Origin: Bacteroidota bacterium
Lineage (GTDB): Bacteria > Bacteroidota > Bacteroidia > Chitinophagales > Chitinophagaceae
Direction of reading: 5' to 3'
NCBI GenBank assembly: GCA_018268035.1
Contig: JAFDXI010000125.1
Span: 98,866 to 162,865, forward strand
Length of the DNA stretch: 64,000 nucleotides
Every line of letters starts with the position of its first letter. Within the stretch, counting starts at the first letter, position 1. The position numbers and the translations under genes are program-made. Under the pieces are notes generated by a model. That model was not told the origin of the DNA. It saw only the letters and a list, made by a program, of their open reading frames with translations, and made no database searches. Below are positions 37,655-47,776 of the stretch, piece by piece.

Positions 37655-37814
37655 CAATCTCAATACTGTATAGCGTTTAAGCAGTTTTTACCAACTATTT
37701 TTCAGTTTTATACCTTTCTGTATAAAACCAAAAAATCAGAACATCATATTTTCAGCATACATAGTTTTTGTGTAGCCCCTACAATATGAATATTGAATAT
37801 GGTTACCTGTATTT

Positions 37815-39677
37815 TTAATTTTCCTTCAACACACATAACAGGAACATATAATTATCTACCAAAAAGCCTTCATAACCCCAGCATTCACCAGTCCATGTTT
37901 TCCAGTCCTTCGTTCTGCCACTGTCTGCACAACTTCCCTGAAAGCCACCTTCACTCATACTTTTCAACAGCGGTAACAATATCATGTCTGCATCCTTTTT
38001 CCTGCCAAGTTTTTGTAATGCAAGAATTGTGAAATAAGTATAACAGGCAGTAGCGCCGCCATTCTCATAAATTTGAAAACCGTCAGAATTATCTTCACGT
38101 TTACCACCACCAAACCGCGGATTAAGATCAGTATAATCTGCACGGATAACAGGTATAAGATTACCAGGCAAACCCAATTCAAAATTGGTAAATCCAACCG
38201 CTTTCATCTTATCAAGCAACCTGTCCATGATTGTATTGGCCAGTGATGTTTCAACCAGTCCATAAGATATTGCCACAGTATTTACAAAAACAAACCAGTA
38301 ATCATGCAACATGCCATCAGCGCTCTTCCATCCGGCTAAAATTCCTGTTTCATCATTATAAAATGTTTTGGTATAAATATTTTTTAATTGTTCTGCTTTT
38401 GACTGGTATAAAGCTGCTTCGTCATTCATTGCAAACTTTGAAAAAGTTTTCTGCAATAAGGTCAATGCATGATAAGCCAAAGCATTCGAGTATGCATCTT
38501 TATGTCCAAAGCCTATTGTATCCCACCAATTAGCCGGCCGCATGGTATAATCGCCCTTCCAACTTTCACTGTTTCCACTTAAACAAAATTCAAATAAACC
38601 ATCATTATCAAAATCTGTTTCTATCATTTTGTAGATCCAACCTTTTAGTTTCTGATAATTGTCTTTGAACCATTTTTCATCATCTGTATGCAACACATAG
38701 TTGCATGCACTAATAATTAATGAAGGATAGGTATCAAGTGTATTACATTTTGTAGCAGAATTAGTGACAACAGTAGGTGTATTATAATCATATCCCAACA
38801 TGCCATAACCTAAAGTGCCATTGAGATAACGGTCAAGTGTAAGTTTAACAAGATGCATTGCAGTTAAATTTTCTGTTAATGGTGGTGTATATTTCGCCAC
38901 TTCAGCATATTCAAATAAAGTGAAAGCGCAGGCATCGCTGGCAGAATTATTTGCCAATATTTTTAAAAATGGGTTTAACTGGAATATGCTGATAAAATTT
39001 CTCCTGAAACAATCATATCGTGCATCATTATTGATACCATTTATTTCAGGGTGAATGGTTACAACTTCAAAATGATATTCAACTTTTTTATTGGTTGCTG
39101 TGGCAGCAGGAAAATTAATTTTTACATAAGGATAATCAATATTGCGTTTGGCATCATAGTCAACTGCTTGCCCAGGGATATTACAGGTTACACGCAATGT
39201 GCCCATATCAGGGCAATGCAACACTGCAGGCAGGATTATTTTTTGTTCATCACTTTTGAGAATACCAAGTAAGGTGGCATGGTTTGCGGTTTGGCTGATA
39301 TTGAATAAAAATGTTTGAGTTTCATTTTCATGATACCAGGAAATGATTTTAAATGATTTTTCTTTTTGTTTTAATTCCCAGGCAGGAGTTGATTTTGATG
39401 CTTCACCAAATAAAAAATATTTTACTGAATTACCAGAAGAAACAACATCGTACTTTTTCTGTGCAGTCATTGCATCAGTAGTTAAAACAATGTTTTGCTG
39501 CAGTACATTTTTTCCAAGAGAATCAATAGAAAAAAAATCAAACTGGGGTAAATTGTTGTTGCAAACCAGTTTTAAAAACGATGAATTATTTTTATTGCTA
39601 AATGCTTTTAACAGCCTTGGCGATGATAATGCTGTAGCAGTCAGCATAGTATTTTTTACAAACAATCTTCGGTTCAT
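37815..39677 (-). CDS. Tat-exported six-hairpin glycosidase-like protein
   Basis: A 620-residue protein. The N-terminus MNRRLFVKNTMLTATAL is a twin-arginine signal. A beta-sandwich-like part (about 40-230) precedes an (alpha/alpha)6 barrel (about 265-615). The barrel contains DFDNDGLFEF, NSESWKGDY, WWDTIGFGHKDAYSNALAYHAL and ENGGATACYTYF, a pattern shared by GH63-, GH78- and GH116-like enzymes. The exact glycoside hydrolase family and the catalytic acids were not assigned. Tat export suggests a cofactor, early folding or a metal ion. It stands alone on its strand. Related proteins from Bacteroidetes are usually annotated only as glycosidase-like. Confidence 0.68.
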   Translation of the reverse strand: MNRRLFVKNTMLTATALSSPRLLKAFSNKNNSSFLKLVCNNNLPQFDFFSIDSLGKNVLQQNIVLTTDAMTAQKKYDVVSSGNSVKYFLFGEASKSTPAWELKQKEKSFKIISWYHENETQTFLFNISQTANHATLLGILKSDEQKIILPAVLHCPDMGTLRVTCNIPGQAVDYDAKRNIDYPYVKINFPAATATNKKVEYHFEVVTIHPEINGINNDARYDCFRRNFISIFQLNPFLKILANNSASDACAFTLFEYAEVAKYTPPLTENLTAMHLVKLTLDRYLNGTLGYGMLGYDYNTPTVVTNSATKCNTLDTYPSLIISACNYVLHTDDEKWFKDNYQKLKGWIYKMIETDFDNDGLFEFCLSGNSESWKGDYTMRPANWWDTIGFGHKDAYSNALAYHALTLLQKTFSKFAMNDEAALYQSKAEQLKNIYTKTFYNDETGILAGWKSADGMLHDYWFVFVNTVAISYGLVETSLANTIMDRLLDKMKAVGFTNFELGLPGNLIPVIRADYTDLNPRFGGGKREDNSDGFQIYENGGATACYTYFTILALQKLGRKKDADMILLPLLKSMSEGGFQGSCADSGRTKDWKTWTGECWGYEGFLVDNYMFLLCVLKEN

Positions 39678-40123
39678 AATATTTTATACTTTTTACATTA
39701 TAACAATACAATCAATTAAGAAAAGTTTTGATCATATTTTCAGCAACATTGCACTAAACATGAAACAGTAATTATATTTTAATTACTTTAACCTGTGGCC
39801 TTTGATGTATTGTCTTAATGATAATTACATCTAAGGTCAAATAAAAATTATGTAGTAGTTTTAATTAATGCTACTTTTTAATAAAAGTAATAATTGCTTC
39901 ATCCGCCTTCAGCTAAAATTGATAATATTTATTTTTAACCTTTTGCATGAATCAGTTTATTTACATTAAAGCATAAAAATGTTGTATGTTACTTATTAAC
40001 CCATAAAAAAAAATTTTTACTTTGCACCGTCAATGAACTTGGTGCAAGTATATGACAAGAAAATAAAGCCGGGAAAATTTTGAACACTCTCATATTTCAA
40101 CCATCTCCCGGATAATAAAAAAT
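39678..40123. promoter_or_regulatory. Divergent intergenic region with a hairpin before the APC permease
   Basis: This 446-bp region separates the Tat-exported protein from the APC permease. Near the permease it holds TTGCACC (40022-40028) and GGTGCAA (40041-40047), a perfect 7-bp inverted repeat. It overlaps a possible -7-like TTACTTTG (40017-40024). No -33 element at the right distance was found. The rest is AT-rich and featureless. Confidence 0.35.
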
Positions 40124-41875
40124 ATGACAGATCAAGAATCATCGCATTTAAAAAAATTAAAGCAACTCCCTGCCACCGCTATTTGCGGAAACGATATCAC
40201 TTCTTCCTGTTTGTATGTTTCTGCATTGTGCATTTTATATGCAGGCCAGTATGCATTTATATCGCTGTTAATCGTTGGCATTGTTTTATTTTTCTTCAGA
40301 AAAATTTATGGTGAAGCTGTTGGCGCCTTACCATTAAACGGCGGGGCTTATAATATCCTTTTAAATACAACAAGTAAGGGTAATGCTTCGCTCGCAGCCT
40401 GCCTCACTATACTTTCTTACATGGCAACTGCTGTGATTTCAGCTTCTGAAGCAATGAATTATCTCTATAGTGTTTTCCCCTATTTTCCTGTCATCGTCGC
40501 CACTATGGTTTTACTCACCATATTTTTATTGCTCACTATTTCAGGCATCAAAGAATCTGCAACAGTTTCTTTGATTATTTTTTTAATACACATTGGTGTT
40601 TTAGCAATACTCATTGGATGGGGCATTATTTTTATTATCTCTCACGGGCTTGACCTGGCTAAAATAAATTTTCATGCTCCTGCCAATAAAAGTATTTCCA
40701 ATGCTCTATTCTTTGGGTTTAGCACTGCAATGCTTGGTATAACAGGCTTTGAAACATCAGCCAATTTTATTGAAGAACAGGAACAGGGCGTCTTTCCAAA
40801 AACCCTGCGCAATATGTGGTACCTGGTCATTACTATTAATCCACTGATTGCAATCATTGCTGTTTGTATCATGCCATTGAGTGATGTGCAGGGTCATGAA
40901 TCCGCATTTCTTTCTTACATGGGTAACGTAACAGGCGGCAAAGCGCTTGCAACTATTGTATCCTGCGATGCAGTGCTTGTGTTAAGTGGCGCTGTATTAA
41001 CAGCTTTTATTGGCGTAAATGGTTTGATGAAACGCATGACACTTGACAGAATTTTTCCTCAGGTTTTACTAAAAGAAAACTCAAAAGGAAGCATGCCAAG
41101 GATATCCTTTGTATTTTATGCATTGTGCCTCTCCATCCTGTTTATAACAGCAGGAGAGTTAGCGCCATTGGCAGGTGTTTATACTATTTCATTTTTACTG
41201 GTGATGGTATTTTTTGGTTTTGGCAATTTGCTTTTGAAAATAAAAAGAGCAAATTTACCCCGCCCGGAAAAAGCAGCACCAAGTATGGTGTTATTGGGCA
41301 TCTTAGGTATTCTCATTGCGTTGTATGGTAATGTAAAACTTCATCCCGAATACCTTGTTGTTTTTCTTCAATATTTCTTTCCTGCTATTCTTATCATTTA
41401 TATTTTCCTGAAAAGAAAATCTGTCATCCATTATTTGATTGTATATGTCAATTCCATTTTTGACAGCATTCAAAAAATTTCTGTGTTCAGTCGCCTGCAC
41501 CTTACCTATGCTCTAAGACGTCTCAACAGGCAACCATTTGTTTATTTCACCAAAGGAGATAATATTTCTGTATTGAATAAAGTGATTCAATATGTACTGG
41601 ACAATGAAATAACACAAAAACTAAAAATTGTAACAGTATTTCAGAAAGAACAAAAAATGAATAGGGAATTTGAAAGAGATTTAGAAGCATTGAAGCGTAC
41701 TTATCCTGATCTCACCATCGAATACTTACAAATACCAGGTGTATTTGGACCTGAAATCATTGATCATCTCAGCAAAGAATGGCATATCCCCAAAAACTTT
41801 ATGTTTATCGGTTCGCCAAGTGACCGCTTCCCACACAGGCTTTCAGACCTGGGTGGTGTGCGGTTAATCATTTGA
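40124..41875 (+). CDS. APC-superfamily amino-acid permease
   Basis: A 583-residue inner-membrane transporter with about 12 membrane helices (residues about 18-430) and a cytoplasmic tail of about 150 residues. The first helix region ATAICGNDITSSCLY, the segment PLNGGAYNILLNTTSKG and helix 6-like FGFSTAMLGITGFETSANFIEEQ fit amino-acid/polyamine permeases. The tail (about 440-583) is alpha/beta-like and may be a regulatory USP- or TrkA-C-like module; I could not assign it. The substrate is unknown. It is monocistronic and convergent with the sulfatase. Confidence 0.85.
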   Translation: MTDQESSHLKKLKQLPATAICGNDITSSCLYVSALCILYAGQYAFISLLIVGIVLFFFRKIYGEAVGALPLNGGAYNILLNTTSKGNASLAACLTILSYMATAVISASEAMNYLYSVFPYFPVIVATMVLLTIFLLLTISGIKESATVSLIIFLIHIGVLAILIGWGIIFIISHGLDLAKINFHAPANKSISNALFFGFSTAMLGITGFETSANFIEEQEQGVFPKTLRNMWYLVITINPLIAIIAVCIMPLSDVQGHESAFLSYMGNVTGGKALATIVSCDAVLVLSGAVLTAFIGVNGLMKRMTLDRIFPQVLLKENSKGSMPRISFVFYALCLSILFITAGELAPLAGVYTISFLLVMVFFGFGNLLLKIKRANLPRPEKAAPSMVLLGILGILIALYGNVKLHPEYLVVFLQYFFPAILIIYIFLKRKSVIHYLIVYVNSIFDSIQKISVFSRLHLTYALRRLNRQPFVYFTKGDNISVLNKVIQYVLDNEITQKLKIVTVFQKEQKMNREFERDLEALKRTYPDLTIEYLQIPGVFGPEIIDHLSKEWHIPKNFMFIGSPSDRFPHRLSDLGGVRLII

Positions 41876-41947
41876 TTAAATTATTATTTTGGCATTATAT
41901 TTTTAATAGCATAATACACAATCGCAAATACATGTGGGTTAATTTCT

Positions 41948-43513
41948 TTAATTAAACCCTGCCGGCTCCGAAGGCAACTTATTGTTCAAAATTTTTGTGG
42001 CATCATCATCTTCATATTTTGCAATCTGTTGCTGCAACAGGTGGTACATTTCCACTTCAGTTGCTTCATATTTTTTTGCTCCAAACAGGTTGTGCATTTC
42101 ATGAGGGTCTTTTTTCAAATCATACAACTCCCAACTGTTGACCCTTTTATAAAAACGGATGAGTTTATATCTGCCATTTGATACACCAAAATGAGGTGAT
42201 ACAGAATGCTCGCCATTTTCATAATAATGATAATACAAAGCATCATGGATTTTTGCACCCTTGTTTTTAAGCAAAGGCAAAAAAGATTCACCCTGCATAC
42301 CTTCCGGAATTGCAACGCCGGCAATATTGAGCAAAGTAGGCGCAATATCAAGATTCATCACAAAGTTTTTGTTTACAGAGCCAGGCCTTACCACTCCTGG
42401 GTAACGTACCAGTATTGGCGTACGGAATGACTCTTCATACATCCAGCGTTTATCAAACCATCCGTGTTCGCCCATATAAAAACCCTGGTCCGACATATAG
42501 ACCACTACCGTGTTTTGGGTAAGATGGTGCTTGTCGAGATACTCAAGTGTACGGTCTATATTGCGGTCGAGGGATGCGGCTGTACTTAAATAATCACGCA
42601 TATACCGCTGGTATTTCCATTCGGTCAATGCATTGCCTGTTAAGTTTTTTGATTTAAAATCTTCATAAATGGAATGGTAATACGCATCAAACTTTGCTCT
42701 TTGCGCAGCATTCATCCTGTTGATATATCCTTCTTTATCTTCTGCTGTTGCATTGTCAAACATTTTAAGATCATATCCAAAGATCATGGTTTTCGCAATG
42801 GTCATATCCTGTACTTTTGCTGCCTGTCTTCCTGAATAATCATCATAAAAATTATGTGGTAATGGGAAGATGATATTATCATACCTGCCCATATCCACTG
42901 TATCAGGCACCCATGTGCGATGAGTGGCTTTATGACCTATCACAAGGCAAAAAGGTTTTGTGGTATCTCTATTATTTAACCAGTCTTCTGCCACATCCTC
43001 AATAATGTTGGTAACATATCCTTCAATTTGTTTTTCACCTCCATCCATCGTTAAAAAATCAGGATTGTAATATTGTCCCTGGCCGGGTAATATCTGCCAA
43101 TAGGTAAACCCCTGTGGTTGTGATTCCAGGTGCCACTTACCAATCCACGCAGTTTGATAGCCGCTTTTTGTGAGCTCTTTAATAAAACTATTTTGGCTGC
43201 CATCAAAACTGGAAGTTTCATTATCCTTAAAGCCATTTTTATGACTATATTTCCCGGTTAATATTACAGCCCTGCTTGGCCCGCAAATAGAATTGGTAAC
43301 ATACCCTTTATCAAACCGCATTCCTTCATTAGCAATACGATCTATACCAGGTGTATGCACCAGCTTATTGCCATAAGCACTGATGGCCTGGTAAGCATGA
43401 TCATCTGAAATGATGAGAACAATATTCGGTCTTTGTTGTGCAAATAATACATTACTGCTGAACAGCATTAGCATGAAAAACAAAAATGTTTTTTCAAAAA
43501 ATGATTTATTCAT
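41948..43513 (-). CDS. Secreted sulfatase (S1 family)
   Basis: A 521-residue exported arylsulfatase-fold enzyme. With the ATG at 43513 it starts with a signal peptide ending VLFAQQ. The formylglycine motif is Cys77-G-P-S-Arg81, in SICGPSRAVILTG. The metal site Asp-Asp follows RPNIVLIISDD, and GKWHLE and YMSDQGFYMGEHG carry further active-site residues. Such S1 enzymes remove sulfate from glycans; N-acetylglucosamine-6-sulfate is plausible because the neighbouring locus handles sialylated, hexosamine-containing glycans. A frame from 43579 adds 22 residues that do not resemble a signal. An anaerobic or FGE-type maturase is needed and is not in the window. Confidence 0.9.
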   Translation of the reverse strand: MNKSFFEKTFLFFMLMLFSSNVLFAQQRPNIVLIISDDHAYQAISAYGNKLVHTPGIDRIANEGMRFDKGYVTNSICGPSRAVILTGKYSHKNGFKDNETSSFDGSQNSFIKELTKSGYQTAWIGKWHLESQPQGFTYWQILPGQGQYYNPDFLTMDGGEKQIEGYVTNIIEDVAEDWLNNRDTTKPFCLVIGHKATHRTWVPDTVDMGRYDNIIFPLPHNFYDDYSGRQAAKVQDMTIAKTMIFGYDLKMFDNATAEDKEGYINRMNAAQRAKFDAYYHSIYEDFKSKNLTGNALTEWKYQRYMRDYLSTAASLDRNIDRTLEYLDKHHLTQNTVVVYMSDQGFYMGEHGWFDKRWMYEESFRTPILVRYPGVVRPGSVNKNFVMNLDIAPTLLNIAGVAIPEGMQGESFLPLLKNKGAKIHDALYYHYYENGEHSVSPHFGVSNGRYKLIRFYKRVNSWELYDLKKDPHEMHNLFGAKKYEATEVEMYHLLQQQIAKYEDDDATKILNNKLPSEPAGFN

Positions 43514-43622
43514 AATGATTAATTTTTGTAGTTGAATCACAGGCAAAATGCATTCAAGAGCAGCTAAATGAATATACAAATGTTGAATCAGTTTTCATTT
43601 TTTGATTGCAATAGAAATTCAT

Positions 43623-44333
43623 TTACTTGTCAAAAATCCTGGCAAAATGGTTTTCAAGGTGGCTGCGCATTCCATTCCTGAATTCTACAGGTGTGCCTTT
43701 TTCGAGAATGTGCACCAAAGTTTTGTGTGAGGTAAAGGTTTTAAGTAATGGTTGTTTTTTTAGTAAGCCGCTTTTATGCACATAATCAAAAACAGGCAGC
43801 AACATGCTCTGAAACTTTTTTAGTGTTTCATTACCGGTAATCTCATACAGTTTACCATGAAATGCAATTTCATGATTGATGTTGAAAACATGAAATTGAG
43901 GTACCGAAGGTTCATTTTTTACTATCTGTTTCAAAGCTGCAATATCTTCTTTGGTAACCCTTTGAAACAGGAGATCAGCCATTCCTATTTCCAGCACCAG
44001 TCTTAATTCAAATATTTCCCGCAGTGTATCCTGGTCAAGGATATGTGGATTCATACTCTTGCTAAGCATGCTGAACACATCAGGGCTTGTTATAACTGAT
44101 CCTTTTTTCTTTTTGGATTCTATGAGCCCCATCATCCGTAAACGCAACAGTGCTTCCCTGATCACTGTACGGCTCACACCCAGTGTCTCTGCCAGTTCTA
44201 ATTCTTTTGGGATGCTGTCGCCAATTTTCAGTTTTTGTTTCTGCAGCAGTTCCACCAGCTTTGATTCGACTTTATCAACCAATGAGCTTTTGTCAAGTGC
44301 TTCCAGATTGATTTTTATATTACGTGTTACCAT
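43623..44333 (-). CDS. FadR/GntR-family regulator of the sialic acid locus
   Basis: A 236-residue regulator with an N-terminal winged helix (about 20-85, IPKELELAETLGVSRTVIREAL) and a C-terminal all-alpha FCD effector domain (about 100-230, containing FELRLVLEIGMADLL and HEIAFHGKLYEITGN with metal-binding His). NanR of enterobacteria is in the same subfamily. It is divergent from the susC that begins the sialic acid genes. The 119-bp region between them contains a perfect dyad of the TGT-N3-ACA class that FadR-type proteins bind. Control by sialic acid or a breakdown product is inferred from context. Confidence 0.93.
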   Translation of the reverse strand: MVTRNIKINLEALDKSSLVDKVESKLVELLQKQKLKIGDSIPKELELAETLGVSRTVIREALLRLRMMGLIESKKKKGSVITSPDVFSMLSKSMNPHILDQDTLREIFELRLVLEIGMADLLFQRVTKEDIAALKQIVKNEPSVPQFHVFNINHEIAFHGKLYEITGNETLKKFQSMLLPVFDYVHKSGLLKKQPLLKTFTSHKTLVHILEKGTPVEFRNGMRSHLENHFARIFDK

Positions 44334-44388
44334 TATTTTATTTTTCGCGGGGCAGTTTTAATGTGTGATTCGGCAAAATAAAATTTTT

Positions 44389-44419
44389 TTTGCCCGTTTG
44401 TTAAAAAATTTTACATTTG
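44389..44419 (+). promoter_or_regulatory. Promoter of the sialic acid susC operon
   Basis: TTTG (44389-44392), exactly 19 bp, then TACATTTG (44412-44419) match the Bacteroidetes consensus. Transcription should start at about 44426, inside the regulator dyad at 44422-44436. Confidence 0.82.
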
Positions 44420-44421
44420 TG

Positions 44422-44436
44422 TTATGTCATACATAA
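44422..44436. promoter_or_regulatory. Probable FadR-type operator
   Basis: TTATGT-CAT-ACATAA is a perfect 6-bp inverted repeat around a 3-bp centre. It contains TGT-N3-ACA, as in FadR-subfamily sites. It lies 3 bp after the -7 box, over the predicted transcription start, and next to the divergent FadR-type gene. Occupancy would block transcription of susC. Confidence 0.75.
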
Positions 44437-44452
44437 TACAAAATTAATTTCT

Positions 44453-47400
44453 ATGAATTTATTTACAAAAAAATTACTTATTCTCTTCTTCACCCTGTCT
44501 ATAGCAGGATGGGCACAGGCGCAGACCAAAACAATTAAAGGAACTGTGGTGTCATCAGAAGACAATAGCCCGCTGGCAGGAGTCAGCATTTCTTTGAAAG
44601 GGAAATCAACAGGCACAACAACAGACAGTAGCGGAAACTTTACTATTAATGCTGCATCGGGGGATGTGTTACAGGTTTCTTATGTGGGGTACACTTCAAG
44701 AGAAATTAAAATTGAAAACACCATTAATCTTGCTATTACACTTGAATCAAATGCTGCCAAATTGAATGAAGTGGTAGTAGTCGGTTATGGAACACAGTTG
44801 AAAAGAAATGTAACCAGCTCCATTGCCAAATTGGATAACAAAGTCTTAGCCAGTGCACCCCGCTCAAATGTGGGTTCAGCATTACAGGGGAGTGTACCTG
44901 GTTTGCAAGTGGTCAATTCCACAGGTCAGCCTGGCTCAGGACCAGTAATCTTATTACGTGGTGGTGCCTCCATCAACAATCCGGGCAGCCCGCTTGTGGT
45001 AATTGATGGAATCATCCGGTCATATAATGATATCGCTTCTGAGGATATAGCTTCTATTGAATTGTTGAAAGATGCTGCTGCTACTGCCATTTATGGTGCA
45101 AGAGCCAACAATGGTGTAATTCTTATTACCACCAAACACGGCATTGCAGGCAAAGCTCAGGTGTCTTATAAATTTACACAAGGCTTCAACCAAAGGAGAG
45201 AGGGATATAAATACCTTGATGCAAAAGATTATATCTATTATACCCGTACAGGCAATCTGAATTCAGGCAGGACACTTGCCCAAGTAAATTCATCAAGGGG
45301 CTATGGACTACTCACCGATTCTGCCAATTTATCTTCTTTTGATATCCGCAGTTACGATGCCTCAACAGCATATTTATTAAACCAGGGTTGGGATACAGTA
45401 GGCGATCCTTATGGCGGAACAATCATTTTCAAAGACCATAGCGGTGAAGTAGAAAACATTGTATTCAGGAATACACAAACCCAGGAACATTATATCAATG
45501 TAATTGGTGGCAACGATAAAGGAAAATATTTTAGCAGCTTTGACTATTACAAAGAAGATGGTGTAATTATTGGCTCTGATTACAAACGCTTCTCCGGCAA
45601 TATCAACGGTTCTTATAAAGTATTGCCGACAGTTGAAATCAGTTCCGGAGCCACTTTTTCTACCTCATCACAGATTGGTGTAAATGGAAGTACTGTCAAT
45701 AATATGTATCGCAACCTGAGCTTGTGGCCAACTTTTGATCCATGGATAGATTCTGCTAAAACAATTCCCAACCCGGGCAATGGTATCAATGATGGTAACC
45801 CTGTATATTGGCTGGGCAAGCAAGACAGGAGTGATGAAGTGAATAGAATTACAGCAAATGCTTCGGTGAAATGGGACATCCTTCCTTCATTGTATATAAA
45901 GGCATCTGGAAATATGTACCTGTTTGAACAATTGGATCAGTCATTTACAAAAGCCACTCAAACATACAGCAACATATTTTCTAACCCGCCGACATACAGC
46001 AATACCAGCAGAACAGCGTATGCAACTTTCTCAAGGGATTTTCAAACCCAGTATAATGCTATCATCAATTATACAAAAACTTTTGGTGACAAGCATGATG
46101 TTAGTGCTATGTTAGGAACAGAATATTTCGGTATCAAATCATTTGCTGAACAGGTATTGGGTACACAGGCGCCAACAGATGATATACCAACCGTAAATGC
46201 TTCAACAACTTTTGCATCTGGAAGCAACTATAGCACCAAATCTGAATACAGAATTATCTCTGCATTTGGCAGGTTGAATTATGCTTATGATAACCGCTAC
46301 CTGCTCACATTGGTATTCAGGGATGATGGTGTTTCCAGTCTCGCAGAAGGTAACCAGTTTGGCTTTTTCCCGGGTATGTCTGCAGGGTGGAATTTGCACC
46401 AGGAAAAATTCTTTAAAAACTCTAGCCTGAGCAACTTTATTTCAACTTTCAAACCACGCATCAGCTTTGGTGAGAATGGTAATGTTTCCGGTCTTGGCAG
46501 GTATGAAGTGCAGGGAGGATATGGATTGCAGGGCTTATACAATAATAATGCAGGATTCCTGAACACAGGTATTGTTAATTCTAACCTGAGATGGGAAAAA
46601 TCTAAAACAACTGATGTCGGTGTGGATATTGGAATTTTAAGGAACAGGGTTACTGTAATATTTGATTATTACAACAGGATAACAAGCGATCTATTAACTA
46701 ATTTATCGCTACCCAGCTATACCGGATTTAGTTCTGTAAGAACCAACCTCGGCACTTTACAAAACAAGGGGTATGAATTTTCTGTGAATGCAGATGTATT
46801 GAGAACAACCAGCGGCATCAACCTTTCTGTAAGCGCAAATGCTTCATACGTTAAAAATAAAGTGTTGAAGCTGCCCTATAATGGCAATGAAAATAACAGG
46901 CAGGGTGGATTGCAGATATATGACCCGAAGACAGGTACAGTTGAGTGGGTAGGTGGATTGCAGGAAGGTCAGCCCATAGGCAGCATCTATGCCTTTAAAG
47001 AACTGGGTATATTCAACAGTGATGAAGAAATTGCAAAAGAAGCAGGCAACAGGGTTGACCTGGTGGCTGGCATCAGTGGCCCTAATTCGACTTATGGTTC
47101 CGGCAAAATAACTCCTGGTGATGTGAACTGGCTGGATGTGGACAAAAACGACACGATTGATTCAAGGGATCAGGTGTATATCGGGAATATTTATCCTAAA
47201 TGGACCGGTGGTTTTTCTCTCAATTTGAGTTATAAAAATTTTACACTTTTCTCCCGTTTCGATTTTGCACTCGGGCATACAATCTATAATGATGAAGTAG
47301 CAAGGATTTTGGGCAATTACCAAGGGACTTTTAATGCTATTGAATTACAAAAAGATTCATGGACACCAACCAATACCAATACCTATATTCCAAAAGTATA

Positions 47401-47752
47401 TTATGCCGACCAGGTATCAGCGCCTTTGGGTAAGAAAAACTATACGCGTATCAACAATGCCAGTGCTGTACTGAACAGCAACAACTCAGATTTTTACGAA
47501 AAAGGGGATTATCTCGCATGCAGGGAAATTACATTGTCTTATGATTTTACTAAGTCAATTTTATCTCATACAAAAGTACTTTCTCAGGCAAGGTTATATG
47601 CAAGTTTTCTCAACATGTTTTATATAACCAAATTCTCAGGCCCATCACCTGAACCACCTGTAGCCGAAGGTACAAATACAATCACAGGGGTATATGTTGG
47701 CACATATCCAACCCCAAAAACAATTGTATTGGGTGTACAGATAACTTTTTAA
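44453..47752 (+). CDS. SusC/RagA-family TonB-dependent transporter of the sialic acid locus
   Basis: A 1099-residue outer-membrane importer. The ATG at 44453 opens a signal peptide ending AGWAQAQ. A CarboxypepD_reg-like domain (about 25-105, IKGTVVSSEDNSPLAGVSIS), the TonB-interacting LNEVVVVGYGTQ, a plug (about 120-245, LRGGASINNPGSPLVVIDG) and a barrel ending VLGVQITF follow. The longer frame from 44417 uses TTG and overlaps the promoter, so it is rejected. It precedes its SusD by 24 bp. Based on the downstream sialidase, lyase and epimerase it should import sialylated or desialylated oligosaccharides. Confidence 0.97.
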   Translation: MNLFTKKLLILFFTLSIAGWAQAQTKTIKGTVVSSEDNSPLAGVSISLKGKSTGTTTDSSGNFTINAASGDVLQVSYVGYTSREIKIENTINLAITLESNAAKLNEVVVVGYGTQLKRNVTSSIAKLDNKVLASAPRSNVGSALQGSVPGLQVVNSTGQPGSGPVILLRGGASINNPGSPLVVIDGIIRSYNDIASEDIASIELLKDAAATAIYGARANNGVILITTKHGIAGKAQVSYKFTQGFNQRREGYKYLDAKDYIYYTRTGNLNSGRTLAQVNSSRGYGLLTDSANLSSFDIRSYDASTAYLLNQGWDTVGDPYGGTIIFKDHSGEVENIVFRNTQTQEHYINVIGGNDKGKYFSSFDYYKEDGVIIGSDYKRFSGNINGSYKVLPTVEISSGATFSTSSQIGVNGSTVNNMYRNLSLWPTFDPWIDSAKTIPNPGNGINDGNPVYWLGKQDRSDEVNRITANASVKWDILPSLYIKASGNMYLFEQLDQSFTKATQTYSNIFSNPPTYSNTSRTAYATFSRDFQTQYNAIINYTKTFGDKHDVSAMLGTEYFGIKSFAEQVLGTQAPTDDIPTVNASTTFASGSNYSTKSEYRIISAFGRLNYAYDNRYLLTLVFRDDGVSSLAEGNQFGFFPGMSAGWNLHQEKFFKNSSLSNFISTFKPRISFGENGNVSGLGRYEVQGGYGLQGLYNNNAGFLNTGIVNSNLRWEKSKTTDVGVDIGILRNRVTVIFDYYNRITSDLLTNLSLPSYTGFSSVRTNLGTLQNKGYEFSVNADVLRTTSGINLSVSANASYVKNKVLKLPYNGNENNRQGGLQIYDPKTGTVEWVGGLQEGQPIGSIYAFKELGIFNSDEEIAKEAGNRVDLVAGISGPNSTYGSGKITPGDVNWLDVDKNDTIDSRDQVYIGNIYPKWTGGFSLNLSYKNFTLFSRFDFALGHTIYNDEVARILGNYQGTFNAIELQKDSWTPTNTNTYIPKVYYADQVSAPLGKKNYTRINNASAVLNSNNSDFYEKGDYLACREITLSYDFTKSILSHTKVLSQARLYASFLNMFYITKFSGPSPEPPVAEGTNTITGVYVGTYPTPKTIVLGVQITF

Positions 47753-47776
47753 ATAAACAGATAAAGACAATTATAT

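Noticed and set aside
37671..37690. Sequence GCGTTTAAGCAG resembling the LacI-type operator
   Set aside because: Only the right half matches, and it lies between two convergent gene ends where an operator would have no target.
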